Assembly: GCF_000238095.2 (NCBI RefSeq)
Contig: NZ_JH815225.1
Coordinates: 1-64,000 of the forward strand
Direction: 5' to 3'
From: Peptoanaerobacter stomatis
GTDB lineage: Bacteria > Bacillota > Clostridia > Peptostreptococcales > Filifactoraceae
DNA length: 64,000 nt
Below, in pieces: positions 44,439 to 53,577 of the stretch (position 1 is its first letter; each line of letters opens with the position of its first letter). Both the position numbers and the translations under genes were made by a program. The notes beneath the pieces were generated by a model. That model was not told where the DNA came from. It did not search any database and was given only the letters and a program-made list of their open reading frames with translations.

Positions 44439-45602
44439 ATGAGCAATGAAAAAAAAGACTATTTAATAGTCAAACTTATTTTAGGTGTAATTATTGGTAT
44501 AATAGTTGGGATGAATGTCAATGAGAGCATAATACAAATATTTATGTCTTTGAAGCAGGTACTCGGACAAATTATATTCTACGCAGTTCCGTTAATAATA
44601 GTAGGTTTTATAACACCGGCTATAACAGGGCTTAAGCAAAATGCCAATAAATTACTTTCAACAGCGCTTTTTATAGCTTATTTATCATCTATAGGAGCTG
44701 CATTTATGTCTATGATTATGGGATACATACTTATACCGGGACTTAATATATCAAGTGATGTAGAAGGTCTTAGAGAATTGCCGGAGATGCTTTTCTCATT
44801 AAAAATAGACCCTATGTTTTCTGTAATGACAGCACTTGTTACATCAATATTATTCGGTTTGGCAATAATATGGACTAAATCTCAAACACTTGAAAACATA
44901 TTTAACGAACTGAACAACGTTATGATGGAAATAGTTAAAAGAGTTATAGTTCCTATACTTCCGTTTTTTATAGCATCTACATTTGCTTGTCTTGCATATG
45001 AAGGTGGAATAATATATCAATTGCCTGTATTTTTAAAAGCGATTGTAATAGTAATAGTTATGCACTATGTATGGTTGTTTGTGCTTTATTCTATCGGAGG
45101 AGGTATTGCAAAAGCTAATCCTCTTGAAGTTATAAAACATTATGGTCCGGCATATCTTACAGCACTCGGCACGATGAGCTCTGCTGCAACATTACCGATG
45201 TCACTTGAATGTGCTCGAAAATCATCTGTACTTGACAGAGAGATAGCCGATTTTGCTATACCTATAGGTGCAACAATACATTTATGCGGTTCAGTTCTTA
45301 CAGAAGTATTTTTTGTTATGACTGTATCAAAAATACTTACAGGTTCATTGCCTTCAGTTTCAACAATGATATTATTTATATTACTTCTTGGAATATTTGC
45401 CATAGGTGCACCTGGAGTTCCGGGAGGTACAGTAATGGCATCTCTTGGACTTATAATATCAGTTATCGGATTTGATCAAAACGGTACTGCATTGATGCTT
45501 ACAATATTTGCACTACAAGACAGTTTCGGTACGGCTTGTAATGTTACAGGCGACGGTGCTATAGCGCTTATGCTTACAGGATTATATAAGAAACAAAAAT
45601 AA
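44439..45602 (+). CDS. Dicarboxylate/amino acid:cation symporter (DAACS family)
   Basis: A membrane transporter of 387 residues with about 8 to 9 hydrophobic segments and the re-entrant loop region of the glutamate-transporter fold: ALGTMSSAATLPMSLECA (the serine-rich loop) and GAPGVPGGTVMASLG with the following DSFGTACNVTGDGA. These match SstT/GltP-type carriers, driven by sodium or protons. It lies 236 bases after the cysteine desulfidase gene. Serine, threonine or cysteine are likely substrates by context. Confidence 0.88.
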   Translation: MSNEKKDYLIVKLILGVIIGIIVGMNVNESIIQIFMSLKQVLGQIIFYAVPLIIVGFITPAITGLKQNANKLLSTALFIAYLSSIGAAFMSMIMGYILIPGLNISSDVEGLRELPEMLFSLKIDPMFSVMTALVTSILFGLAIIWTKSQTLENIFNELNNVMMEIVKRVIVPILPFFIASTFACLAYEGGIIYQLPVFLKAIVIVIVMHYVWLFVLYSIGGGIAKANPLEVIKHYGPAYLTALGTMSSAATLPMSLECARKSSVLDREIADFAIPIGATIHLCGSVLTEVFFVMTVSKILTGSLPSVSTMILFILLLGIFAIGAPGVPGGTVMASLGLIISVIGFDQNGTALMLTIFALQDSFGTACNVTGDGAIALMLTGLYKKQK

Positions 45603-45687
45603 TTTTTAAAAATGTTTTATTAAAATTACAAGACTTTAAAATATATTTACAAAATTTATAACGCTTTGAATTTGAAATCAGTATTAT

Positions 45688-45731
45688 AAAAATCATAACC
45701 ATATATTAAAAAAATTGGTTATGATTTTTTG
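45688..45731. terminator. Terminator after the DAACS transporter
   Basis: AAAAATCATAACCA (45688-45701) pairs with TGGTTATGATTTTTT (45716-45730), followed by more T-rich sequence. A strong 13- to 14-bp stem. Confidence 0.85.
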
Positions 45732-45736
45732 CTTAT

Positions 45737-45851
45737 AATATTAAAATACAATAGATTAATAGAAAAATAGTGTTGTGTAAATTTAATAAAATATAACACT
45801 CTTTATGGATTTCTTATATAAATGAATCTATTATTTATAAATTTTATACTG
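45737..45851. repeat. MITE-like repeat, copy A2
   Basis: AATATTAAAATACAATAGA at the left end, then AATAGAAAAATAGTGTTGTG and TAAATTTAATAAAATATA, nearly the same as copies at 8899 and 52399. The right end (CTATTATTTATAAATTTTA) is degenerate. Confidence 0.6.
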
Positions 45852-45919
45852 CTTTCTAATATTTATACATCTTGACAATAATTTATGCATATTAAGGTTT
45901 TGTTAAATCGAGTAAAAAA

Positions 45920-45948
45920 TTGAATATATTGAAAGTTTGTGCTATACT
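45920..45948 (+). promoter_or_regulatory. Sigma-A promoter for the aro operon
   Basis: TTGAAT (45920-45925), a 17-base spacer and TATACT (45943-45948). The leader to the aroF start is only about 40 bases, so no T-box or attenuator fits there. Confidence 0.65.
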
Positions 45949-45995
45949 CAATTTTAAGTTTTTGTTGTATATAATTAAAAAATGAAAGGCAAGTT

Positions 45996-47006
45996 ATGAT
46001 AATAAAATTTAAAAAATCTGCAACTATTGAGCAAATACAGGCATCTAAAAATTGGCTTATAAAGAAAGAAATCAGTTTTCAAGAAATAGATAGCGACAAC
46101 TATACATTATTGCTTTTAATCGGTGATACTTCGCATATAAGTATAGATACAGTACAGGCTTTAGAGGGTGTTGCAGAAGTAAGAGTGATACAAGAACAGT
46201 ATAAGTTGGCAAGTAGAACATTTAATCAATACGATACCATAATTACTTTGGATAATGGTGTGAAAATAGGTGGAGAAAATTTTTTGGTTATGGCAGGTCC
46301 TTGCTCAGTAGAAAGTGAAGAGCAGATAATGGAGATTGCAAAGTCTGTCAAAAAATCAGGCGCAAATGTGTTAAGAGGAGGAGCATTTAAACCGAGAACA
46401 TCCCCATATTCATTTCAGGGAATGGGAACTGACGGTTTAAAATTGCTTGAAATTGCAAAAAAAGAAACCGGGCTTGCAATAGTAAGCGAAATTATGGAAG
46501 CATCGCAGTTGAAATATTTTGAAAATGTGGACATACTTCAAGTCGGAGCAAGAAATATGCAAAATTTTGAACTTTTGAAAGAACTTGGAAAAGTAGATAA
46601 GCCTGTTTTATTAAAAAGGGGTTTATCCGCCACATATCAGGAGCTTCTCATGAGTGCGGAATATATCCTCGCTGGTGGAAATAAAAAAGTAATATTGTGT
46701 GAAAGAGGAATAAGAACATTTGAAACAGGTACAAGAAATACTCTTGATATAACAGCAATTCCATATCTGAAAATGAAATCACATCTACCTGTAATAGCAG
46801 ATCCCTCTCATGCGGCAGGACTTAGTCAGTATGTAGAGCCTTTATCTATGGCATCTACAGTATCGGGTGCGAACGGACTTATAATAGAAGTGCATAATGA
46901 TCCTAAAAATGCGTTATCTGACGGAGCACAGTCTATTACACCTATACAGTTTGATTTACTTATGAAAAAGATAGTTAAATTAAGAAAAGTTATATTAGAT
47001 GATTAA
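45996..47006 (+). CDS. aroF: 3-deoxy-7-phosphoheptulonate synthase (DAHP synthase, type I-beta)
   Basis: First step of the chorismate pathway, PEP + erythrose-4-P to DAHP. 336 residues: an N-terminal ferredoxin-like regulatory domain of about 80 residues, as in the Thermotoga enzyme, then the barrel with VMAGPCSVESEEQI, LRGGAFKPRTSPYSFQG, LCERGIRTFE and VIADPSHAAG. It heads a run of six aro genes on the same strand. The N-terminal domain suggests feedback control by an aromatic amino acid, which is family knowledge. Confidence 0.95.
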   Translation: MIIKFKKSATIEQIQASKNWLIKKEISFQEIDSDNYTLLLLIGDTSHISIDTVQALEGVAEVRVIQEQYKLASRTFNQYDTIITLDNGVKIGGENFLVMAGPCSVESEEQIMEIAKSVKKSGANVLRGGAFKPRTSPYSFQGMGTDGLKLLEIAKKETGLAIVSEIMEASQLKYFENVDILQVGARNMQNFELLKELGKVDKPVLLKRGLSATYQELLMSAEYILAGGNKKVILCERGIRTFETGTRNTLDITAIPYLKMKSHLPVIADPSHAAGLSQYVEPLSMASTVSGANGLIIEVHNDPKNALSDGAQSITPIQFDLLMKKIVKLRKVILDD

Positions 47007-47083
47007 AAGACTAAACATAATTTAAAAAAATAATTGTCAATTATAAAATTGATGAGGCATATAAATTTAAATAGGGATATATT

Positions 47084-48172
47084 ATGAAAAATATAGATGA
47101 TTTTATAGAAGTAGCAGTAAATACTGGTGATGAATATAAAGTTATGATTGGAAATGATTTATTAAATAAAACAGGAGAAATTTTATCAGCTCTCGGCTTT
47201 AAAAAAATTGCAATTATAACAGATAATAAAGTTTGGTCCATATATAAAGAAGAACTTGCAAAATCTCTTAAATGCTTAAATATACATTATGAAGTATTGA
47301 TATTTTTGCATGGTGAAAATTCGAAATCTGTACAAAACTATTTGAAAGGAATTGATTTTTTAGCGGAAAATAATTACAGACGAAGTGATGCTTTATTGGC
47401 ATTTGGTGGAGGAGTTATAGGAGATTTAGGTGGATTTATATCTGCAACATACCAAAGAGGAATGCAATTTGTACAGTTGCCGACGACATTACTTGCTGGA
47501 GTTGATTCATCTGTAGGTGGCAAGACCGCCATAAATCTAAAACAAGGTAAAAATCTGCTCGGTGCGTTTAAACAACCTAAAAAAGTTATATGCGATTTAA
47601 GTCTGTACAAAACTATGGATAAAAAATATTTTTTGGACGGAGTTGCAGAAACTATAAAATATTCTATATTATCAAGTAAAGAGATGTTTTATGAATTGCT
47701 TTCACCTATAAAACAAGATGATTTAAGGCTTGAATACTTAGTAAAGCGTTGTGTAGAATATAAAGCGAAAATAGTAGCCTTGGACGAGCAGGACAATGAC
47801 ATAAGAAGATTACTCAACTTAGGGCATACAATAGGACATTCAATAGAAAAATTGAGCAATTACAGTATAACACACGGTTTTGCTGTTGCAATCGGAATAT
47901 GTTATATAGCAAAGTTGTCATATGTGTTAAATCTTATCACAAAAGAAACTGCCAAAGATATAGTAAACTGCATAGAAAAAAATGACTTGCCTATTTCAAC
48001 GAATTTTACGCCTGAAGAGATATTTCAAAACAGTATTTTAGACAAAAAATGTGAAGATGATACTATAACTGTTATATTAATCCAAGATATAGGCAGTTGT
48101 GTATTAAAGAAAATATCTCTTTTAAAATGGAAACAATACATCAAATCGGCAATGGAGGCAAATCTTGATTAA
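47084..48172 (+). CDS. aroB: 3-dehydroquinate synthase
   Basis: Cyclises DAHP to 3-dehydroquinate with NAD+ and a divalent metal. 362 residues with FLHGENSKS, FGGGVIGDLGGFISA, QLPTTLLAGVDSSVGGKTAIN and the metal-binding LNLGHTIGHSIE. It overlaps aroA by 8 bases, showing translational coupling. Length normal. Confidence 0.95.
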   Translation: MKNIDDFIEVAVNTGDEYKVMIGNDLLNKTGEILSALGFKKIAIITDNKVWSIYKEELAKSLKCLNIHYEVLIFLHGENSKSVQNYLKGIDFLAENNYRRSDALLAFGGGVIGDLGGFISATYQRGMQFVQLPTTLLAGVDSSVGGKTAINLKQGKNLLGAFKQPKKVICDLSLYKTMDKKYFLDGVAETIKYSILSSKEMFYELLSPIKQDDLRLEYLVKRCVEYKAKIVALDEQDNDIRRLLNLGHTIGHSIEKLSNYSITHGFAVAIGICYIAKLSYVLNLITKETAKDIVNCIEKNDLPISTNFTPEEIFQNSILDKKCEDDTITVILIQDIGSCVLKKISLLKWKQYIKSAMEANLD

Positions 48173-49463
48173 GATAGAAAATATTCAGCTAAATGGTGGT
48201 ATAGATGCAGTGTCGTCAAAATCCATGGCGCATAGATACTTGATATGTTCAGCTTTATCTGATTTCAGCTCATTATTATATATTCCAAATATATCTGATG
48301 ATATAAAAATGACCATCGATTGTTTGAAAAAGTTAGGTGCAGATATAAAAATAGACGGAAGAATTTTAAAAGTAATACCTATAAATATTGATAAATTAAA
48401 AAAAATAAATGAAGTATTGAAATTTAATATGGGAGAAAGTGGAACTACATTCAGATTTATGCTACCTGTAATCACATCTTTACTTGATAGATGCGAATTT
48501 GTAGGTAGAGGAAGATTACCGCAAAGACCTATAAAAGAACTTGTAGATATTATCAAAAAATCCGGTTGCCTTATTTCTTCTGATAAATTGCCTTTTAAAA
48601 TCACTAATAAATTCAGATTTAATAATGTGGACATAAGAGGAGATATAAGCTCTCAATATATCTCAGGATTATTGCTTTGTGCACCTATGCAAAATGAAGA
48701 TGTGCGAATAGATATTATAAGCAAGCTGGAATCGAAACCATATGTGGATATGACAATCGATGTTATGAAAAAATATGGTATAGAAATTGTGCAGGAAAAA
48801 AAATCGTATTTTATATCAAAAAATAACAAATACACTAATAAAGGCATATCCGATATTATACAAAAAATAGAGGGAGATTGGTCGAATGTAGCATTTTTTT
48901 TAGTTGCAGGAGCAATAGGAAGCAAACAGGTAGAAATAAAAGGACTTAATCTCAATTCAGTGCAAGGCGATATGAAAATATTGGAAATTTTAAAAAAAAT
49001 TGGTGCAAAAGTGGATATAGATATTAATTCAGGCGTTGTAAAAATAAGCAAACATACATTAGAGCCAACAGAAATAGATATTTGTGATATACCTGATTTA
49101 TTGCCTATATTGACTGTTTTAGCATCAGCTTGTATAGGAAAAACGAGATTTTATAACATATCAAGATTAAGATTAAAAGAAAGCGACAGAATAAAGAGCA
49201 GTGTCGATATGATAAACAGTTTAGGTGGGATAGCAACAGAAGAAGAAAATTCACTTGTTATAGAAGGCAAAGGATATTTAAAAGGTGGAGAGGTATCGTC
49301 ATATAATGACCACAGAATAGCTATGTCATCTACAATAGCATCAATAATATGCGAAAATCCTGTTATATTGGACGAAGAAAATGCAGTTAATAAATCATAT
49401 GTAAACTTTTATGAAGATTTTGAAAAACTTGGAGGCAGATATGTCATCATTGATAGGAAATAA
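48165..49463 (+). CDS. aroA: 3-phosphoshikimate 1-carboxyvinyltransferase (EPSP synthase)
   Basis: Adds the enolpyruvyl group of PEP to shikimate-3-phosphate. 432 residues. SKSMAHRYLICSAL binds substrate. The PEP region reads MGESGTTFRFMLPV instead of the classic NAGTAxR, the form usual in clostridial enzymes. RLPQRPI, LKESDRIKS and NDHRIAMS are present. It starts with TTG at 48165, six bases after GGAGG (48154-48158), inside the end of aroB. Its 3' end overlaps aroC by 23 bases. Confidence 0.94.
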   Translation: MIKIENIQLNGGIDAVSSKSMAHRYLICSALSDFSSLLYIPNISDDIKMTIDCLKKLGADIKIDGRILKVIPINIDKLKKINEVLKFNMGESGTTFRFMLPVITSLLDRCEFVGRGRLPQRPIKELVDIIKKSGCLISSDKLPFKITNKFRFNNVDIRGDISSQYISGLLLCAPMQNEDVRIDIISKLESKPYVDMTIDVMKKYGIEIVQEKKSYFISKNNKYTNKGISDIIQKIEGDWSNVAFFLVAGAIGSKQVEIKGLNLNSVQGDMKILEILKKIGAKVDIDINSGVVKISKHTLEPTEIDICDIPDLLPILTVLASACIGKTRFYNISRLRLKESDRIKSSVDMINSLGGIATEEENSLVIEGKGYLKGGEVSSYNDHRIAMSSTIASIICENPVILDEENAVNKSYVNFYEDFEKLGGRYVIIDRK

Positions 49464-50523
49464 GTTAAAAATAGGATTGTTTGGTGAATCGCACGGCAGC
49501 CATATAGGAGCTATTGCATACGGATTTCCGTCAGGTTTTGAAATATCTAAAGATGAACTGAATAAATTTTTAAGCAGAAGAAAAACAGGACAAAATAAAT
49601 TTACAACACAAAGAAAAGAAACAGACGATTATGAAATAGTATCAGGTTATTATAATGACAGAACAACAGGTACACCTTTTGCTGTAATAATAAAAAATAA
49701 CGATGTAAACTCCAAAGATTATGAGCAGTTGAAATATAAGATGAGACCTTCACACGCAGATTATACAGGACATATAAAATATAAAGGATTTGAAGATAAT
49801 CGAGGAGGAGGACATTTTTCCGGAAGAATTACAGCACCTCTTTGTGTAATCGGAGGTATAGCACTTCAAATATTAAAATCAAAAGGTATAGAAATATATG
49901 CACATATAAAATCTCTTTATGATATAGAAGATGTACCAATAGAAAAAGTAAGCATAGAAGAACAAAAAAAGGTTTGTGAAAAAACATTAGCTTTTTTTGA
50001 TGATGAAAAATTGGAAGAAGCAAAAATATTATTGGAAAATATAAAAAAAGAGAAAAATTCAGTAGGTGGAATTATAGAATTGGCTGTACATGGAGTAAAA
50101 GCCGGTATAGGAGATCCTATTTTTGATTCTGTTGAGAGCAGATTGTCATCAATGATTTTTGGCATACCTGGTGTAAAAGGCTTGGAATTTGGATGTGGTT
50201 TTGGCTGTTCGAAAATGAAAGGCTCTTTGCATAATGATCCGTTTGAAATAAAAGACAGCAATATTGTAACAACTACAAACAATTCAGGAGGAATAAACGG
50301 AGGTATAACAAATGGAATGCCAATAATATTAAGAGCAGCAGTAAAACCTACAGCATCAATAGGACTTGTGCAAGACACAGTTGATATAAAAGAAATGAAA
50401 AATACAAAATTGGAAATTATTGGTAGACATGATCCTGCAATAGCAGTAAGAATAGTTCCTGTTTTGGAAGCTGCTGTTGCAATATCAATGTTGGATATGA
50501 TTTTAGAAAATACGGACATATAA
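49441..50523 (+). CDS. aroC: Chorismate synthase
   Basis: Last step, EPSP to chorismate, needing reduced FMN. 360 residues; KIGLFGESHGSHIGAI, SRRKTGQNKFTTQRKE, RPSHADYT, RGGGHFSGRITAP and GRHDPAIAVR are family signatures. The start is ATG 49441 with GGAGG at 49431-49435. A longer frame upstream begins inside aroA and lacks a ribosome site. Followed by a 196-base gap before aroE/K. Confidence 0.95.
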   Translation: MSSLIGNKLKIGLFGESHGSHIGAIAYGFPSGFEISKDELNKFLSRRKTGQNKFTTQRKETDDYEIVSGYYNDRTTGTPFAVIIKNNDVNSKDYEQLKYKMRPSHADYTGHIKYKGFEDNRGGGHFSGRITAPLCVIGGIALQILKSKGIEIYAHIKSLYDIEDVPIEKVSIEEQKKVCEKTLAFFDDEKLEEAKILLENIKKEKNSVGGIIELAVHGVKAGIGDPIFDSVESRLSSMIFGIPGVKGLEFGCGFGCSKMKGSLHNDPFEIKDSNIVTTTNNSGGINGGITNGMPIILRAAVKPTASIGLVQDTVDIKEMKNTKLEIIGRHDPAIAVRIVPVLEAAVAISMLDMILENTDI

Positions 50524-50719
50524 AAAAATTACAGCATAAAATATAATATTTTTTATTGAGTTGAATATATTATAAATTCAATTCATAATATATAAAATTT
50601 CACAACAATTATTTTTTAATTTATTACACTATTATTTAATAAAAACAGATAATTTTTAATATACCGAGCATATTCTAATTTAGATGATTCAGTAGTATAT
50701 GATAAATTTGAGGAGTTTT

Positions 50720-51958
50720 ATGATTGAATACGGTCTTTTAGGGAAAAGTCTTACACACAGCTTTTCAAAATCAATACATAGTCAAATTGACGATTATGAT
50801 TATACATTTATAGAAAAACAGGAGCAAGACGCAAAAGAATTTATAAAGTCAAGAGAGTTTAAAGGAATTAATGTTACAATGCCGTATAAAAAGACAGTTT
50901 TGGAGTTTTGTGACGAATTATCTAATACAGCGAAAAAAATAGGATGTATAAATACACTGATAAATAAAAATGGCAAGCTGTGTGGATATAATACGGATTA
51001 TTATGGAATTATAAGGATGATTGAAAAGTCACAAATAGATATAAAAGATAAAAAAGTATTGATATTAGGCAGTGGTGCTACATCTGATACGGCGAGAGAA
51101 GCAGCTGAATACCTTGGGGCATCAAAAATAACATTTGTCTCAAGAAAAGGAAATATAAAATTTGATGATTATGATAAGTTTTACGATAGCGAAATAATTA
51201 TTAACTGTACACCTGTAGGGATGTACCCCAATAATTTAAAAATTCTTGTAGATATAGAAAAATTTAACAATTTGCAGGGTGTATGTGATGTCATATATAA
51301 TCCTGTCAAAACAAGGCTTTTGATAGAAGCTGAAAAAAAAGGAATTAAAACATCAAATGGACTTATAATGCTTGTTGCACAAGCTGTTAAAGCGGCGGAA
51401 TTGTTTACAGGTAAGAAATATGATGCGAACATTGAAGATAAAATCATAGAAAATTTGAAAAAAAATATATCCAATATAGTGATAATAGGTATGCCGGGAA
51501 GCGGTAAAACAACAATAGGCAAGGAAATATCAAAAATATCGGGCAAAAAATCGGTAGATATAGATGAAATAATAGAAAGAGAAACAGGAAAAGATATATC
51601 TCAGATATTTAGAGATTATGGAGAAGAATATTTCCGACAAAAAGAAAAAGAAGTAATATCAAGAATAGGTAAAGAGAATAATCAAATAATATCTACGGGT
51701 GGAGGAAGCATACTTGATTATGAAAATTATCTGTCGCTCAAACAAAATTCAAGAATATATTATATAAAAAGACCACTCGATAAATTGGCTGTTGATGGCA
51801 GACCTTTATCATCAGGCGGTATAAATGCATTGGAAAAATTGTATGAGCAAAGACATAGTTTATACGAAGATTTTGCAGATTTTGAAATAGATAATGATAA
51901 TATAGAACGCACATCAGCTGATATTTGGAGGGAATTTAATGAAAATTTTAGTGCTTAA
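50720..51958 (+). CDS. aroE-aroK: Shikimate dehydrogenase - shikimate kinase fusion
   Basis: One 412-residue chain carrying two enzymes. Residues 1 to about 250 are AroE: YGLLGKSLTHSFSKSIH, the catalytic Lys in NVTMPYKKT, GYNTDYYG and the NADP loop LILGSGATSD. Residues about 253-412 are AroK: Walker A GMPGSGKT (257-264), DIDEIIE, RQKEKEVI, STGGGSI and the lid region RPLSSG. No long linker separates them. The ATG at 50720 follows AGGAG (50711-50715) and gives the AroE family start; an ATG at 50699 has no ribosome site. It overlaps aroQ by 20 bases. The two steps are separated by none in the pathway, so the fusion joins consecutive reactions. Confidence 0.95.
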   Translation: MIEYGLLGKSLTHSFSKSIHSQIDDYDYTFIEKQEQDAKEFIKSREFKGINVTMPYKKTVLEFCDELSNTAKKIGCINTLINKNGKLCGYNTDYYGIIRMIEKSQIDIKDKKVLILGSGATSDTAREAAEYLGASKITFVSRKGNIKFDDYDKFYDSEIIINCTPVGMYPNNLKILVDIEKFNNLQGVCDVIYNPVKTRLLIEAEKKGIKTSNGLIMLVAQAVKAAELFTGKKYDANIEDKIIENLKKNISNIVIIGMPGSGKTTIGKEISKISGKKSVDIDEIIERETGKDISQIFRDYGEEYFRQKEKEVISRIGKENNQIISTGGGSILDYENYLSLKQNSRIYYIKRPLDKLAVDGRPLSSGGINALEKLYEQRHSLYEDFADFEIDNDNIERTSADIWREFNENFSA

Positions 51959-52376
51959 CGGTGTCAATATGAATATGTTGGGAATAAGAGAAAAAGGTAT
52001 ATATGGGCATGAAACATTTGAAGAGTTGGAAAAGAAAGTTATAGAAAAAGGGAAATCATTGGGTATAGAAGTAATATCCTGTCAGAGCAATTATGAGGGA
52101 GAATTGGTTGAAAAAATACAACAAGCCTATGAAACTATGGACGGTATAGTAATAAATCCCGGAGCATATACTCATACTTCTATAGCATTATTAGACGCAT
52201 TAAAAGCGGTACAATTACCTGCAGTAGAAGTACATATATCAAATATAGATGAAAGGGAAGATTTCAGAAAAATATCATATATAGGGACGTATTGTGAAAA
52301 AAGAATATATGGCAAAGGAATAGCAGGATATGAAGAAGCAATAGAATATTTATACAATAAACTTGCTAAAAAATGA
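51939..52376 (+). CDS. aroQ: 3-dehydroquinate dehydratase, type II
   Basis: Dehydrates 3-dehydroquinate to 3-dehydroshikimate. The 145-residue protein shows LVLNGVNMNMLGIREKGIYG (normally NGPNLNxLG...Y), CQSNYEGELV with the conserved Asn and Glu, INPGAYTHTSIALLDA, and VEVHISNIDEREDFRKISYI with the catalytic His. Its ATG lies inside the end of aroE/K after GGAGG. It completes the set of seven reactions to chorismate. Confidence 0.95.
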   Translation: MKILVLNGVNMNMLGIREKGIYGHETFEELEKKVIEKGKSLGIEVISCQSNYEGELVEKIQQAYETMDGIVINPGAYTHTSIALLDALKAVQLPAVEVHISNIDEREDFRKISYIGTYCEKRIYGKGIAGYEEAIEYLYNKLAKK

Positions 52377-52398
52377 CTGAAAATAATTTGATATATCC

Positions 52399-52516
52399 TA
52401 TACTAAAAATCCAATAGACGATAGAAAAATAGTGTTTTGTAAATTTAATAAAATACAATAGTGTCTATAGAATTATTAATATAAATTATCCATTATTCTA
52501 TTGGAAATTAGCATTA
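52399..52516. repeat. MITE-like repeat, copy A3
   Basis: The best-defined copy, 118 bases. Left end TATACTAAAAATCCAATAGA (52399-52418), right end TCTATTGGAAATTAGCATTA (52497-52516); the ends are inverted repeats sharing CCAATAGA and CTAA. The internal block ATAGAAAAATAGTGTTTTG then TAAATTTAATAAAATA is common to A1 and A2. Confidence 0.7.
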
Positions 52517-52544
52517 AATAACGTTAAGTATAAGTAATATATTA

Positions 52545-52584
52545 AAAAAATACAATACAGAAATTTATCCGTATTGTATTTTTT
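52545..52584. terminator. Bidirectional terminator between aroQ and UPF0316 gene
   Basis: AAAAAATACAATAC (52545-52558) pairs with GTATTGTATTTTTT (52571-52584), loop of 12 bases. Serves the converging genes. Confidence 0.85.
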
Positions 52585-52585
52585 C

Positions 52586-53143
52586 TTATCTTTTCAGTTT
52601 TCTTAGCAAATTATTTTTTTTATTGACATTGTGGTATCCTCCAGCATATGAAGTTATATCATTGGTAGATACAAATGCTTTTATTTCTTTTGCTTTTATA
52701 TAGTCGTATATATTGCCTATTTGCTTTCTTTTCAAGTTTATCATAAGCATTATTCTTTCTCCGTCTTTACCTTCTCCCCTGAAAACAGTAACACCATAAC
52801 CCATGCCTCTCAAATCATCTACTACACTATATTGCGAACTTGGCAATACTATTCTCATCTGTGCATCTCCAAAAGCTAAAAAGCTTTCTATTTTTGAGCC
52901 TATAAAATTACCTGCGGCATATCCGAGTGCATAGGATATGAGATAAAACGGATTGTCAAGTGAGTTTACTACTTTTCCAAGTACAATTATGTATATAGTT
53001 ACTTCAAAAAAACCCATAAAAGCAGCTAATTTGGACATACCCTTGGTAAGCAGTATTGTTCTTATGGACATGAAAGTGACATCAGAGATTCTTGCCAAAA
53101 ATATGAAAAGACACATAAAAAACATATCTATATTAAATTCCAT
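52586..53143 (-). CDS. UPF0316 (DUF2179/DUF5698) membrane protein
   Basis: 185 residues. The first 100 or so contain three hydrophobic segments with FLARISDVTFMSIRTILLTKG, the hallmark of UPF0316 (B. subtilis YebE-like). A DUF2179-type cytoplasmic domain follows (about 110-170; GYGVTVFRGEGKDGERIMLMI). Function is not established for the family. It stands alone and converges on aroQ. Confidence 0.88.
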   Translation of the reverse strand: MEFNIDMFFMCLFIFLARISDVTFMSIRTILLTKGMSKLAAFMGFFEVTIYIIVLGKVVNSLDNPFYLISYALGYAAGNFIGSKIESFLAFGDAQMRIVLPSSQYSVVDDLRGMGYGVTVFRGEGKDGERIMLMINLKRKQIGNIYDYIKAKEIKAFVSTNDITSYAGGYHNVNKKNNLLRKLKR

Positions 53144-53577
53144 AAAATTCTCCTAATAAAATTATTTTTTTAATTTGTTAAACACAGTATATACGAGTTT
53201 TTTATAAATTTCAATATTTTCTTTGATATAAACATTTAGTTTTTTGAAGTTTGTACTTTATATACAATTAGAAAATTTATAGTTACAAAACAGTTTATTT
53301 TTGTTTGCTAAGTTTATTGTTAAAACAAGTCTCTTGTGGTATAATTAAAAAATATTTTTATATGCCGTATTAATTTTTTTAATAGATGATATTTCAAAAA
53401 ATATTAATGTATAAATATATAATAATTATGCTGTTATCTGATAATTATTTCAGTTATTTTAATAAATTTCAACATTCAAAAGGTATATAATTATGAACAA
53501 CAGCGAATCAATTTTATGAGTTATTAATATTATTTAATCTGAATTTATATAAGTTTTTTAAAAAGGAGTAGTTTATT
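53144..53577. other. Regulatory gap upstream of ilvE
   Basis: 434 bases. Contains the promoter at 53317-53345 and a leader of about 225 bases. The leader has no T-box signature. A tiny reading frame (ATG at 53493, 8 codons, after AAAAGG) is present and ends with Ile-Leu codons. Confidence 0.5.
53317..53345 (+). promoter_or_regulatory. Sigma-A promoter for ilvE
   Basis: TTGTTA (53317-53322), a 17-base spacer and a perfect TATAAT (53340-53345). Confidence 0.6.

Larger units (their letters stand above)
45603..45995. other. Gap upstream of the aro operon
   Basis: 393 bases: a terminator (45688-45731), repeat copy A2 (45737-45851) and the aro promoter (45920-45948). No gene. Confidence 0.6.

Noticed and set aside
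49917-50519. 200-codon open frame opposite aroC
   Set aside because: Antisense shadow of aroC, rich in Ser/Ile/Phe as expected from reverse reading of AT-rich coding DNA, with no ribosome site.
53144-53577. T-box leader before ilvE
   Set aside because: No AGGGTGG-type T-box sequence or specifier-loop arrangement is visible. The same holds for the aroF leader, which is only about 40 bases.
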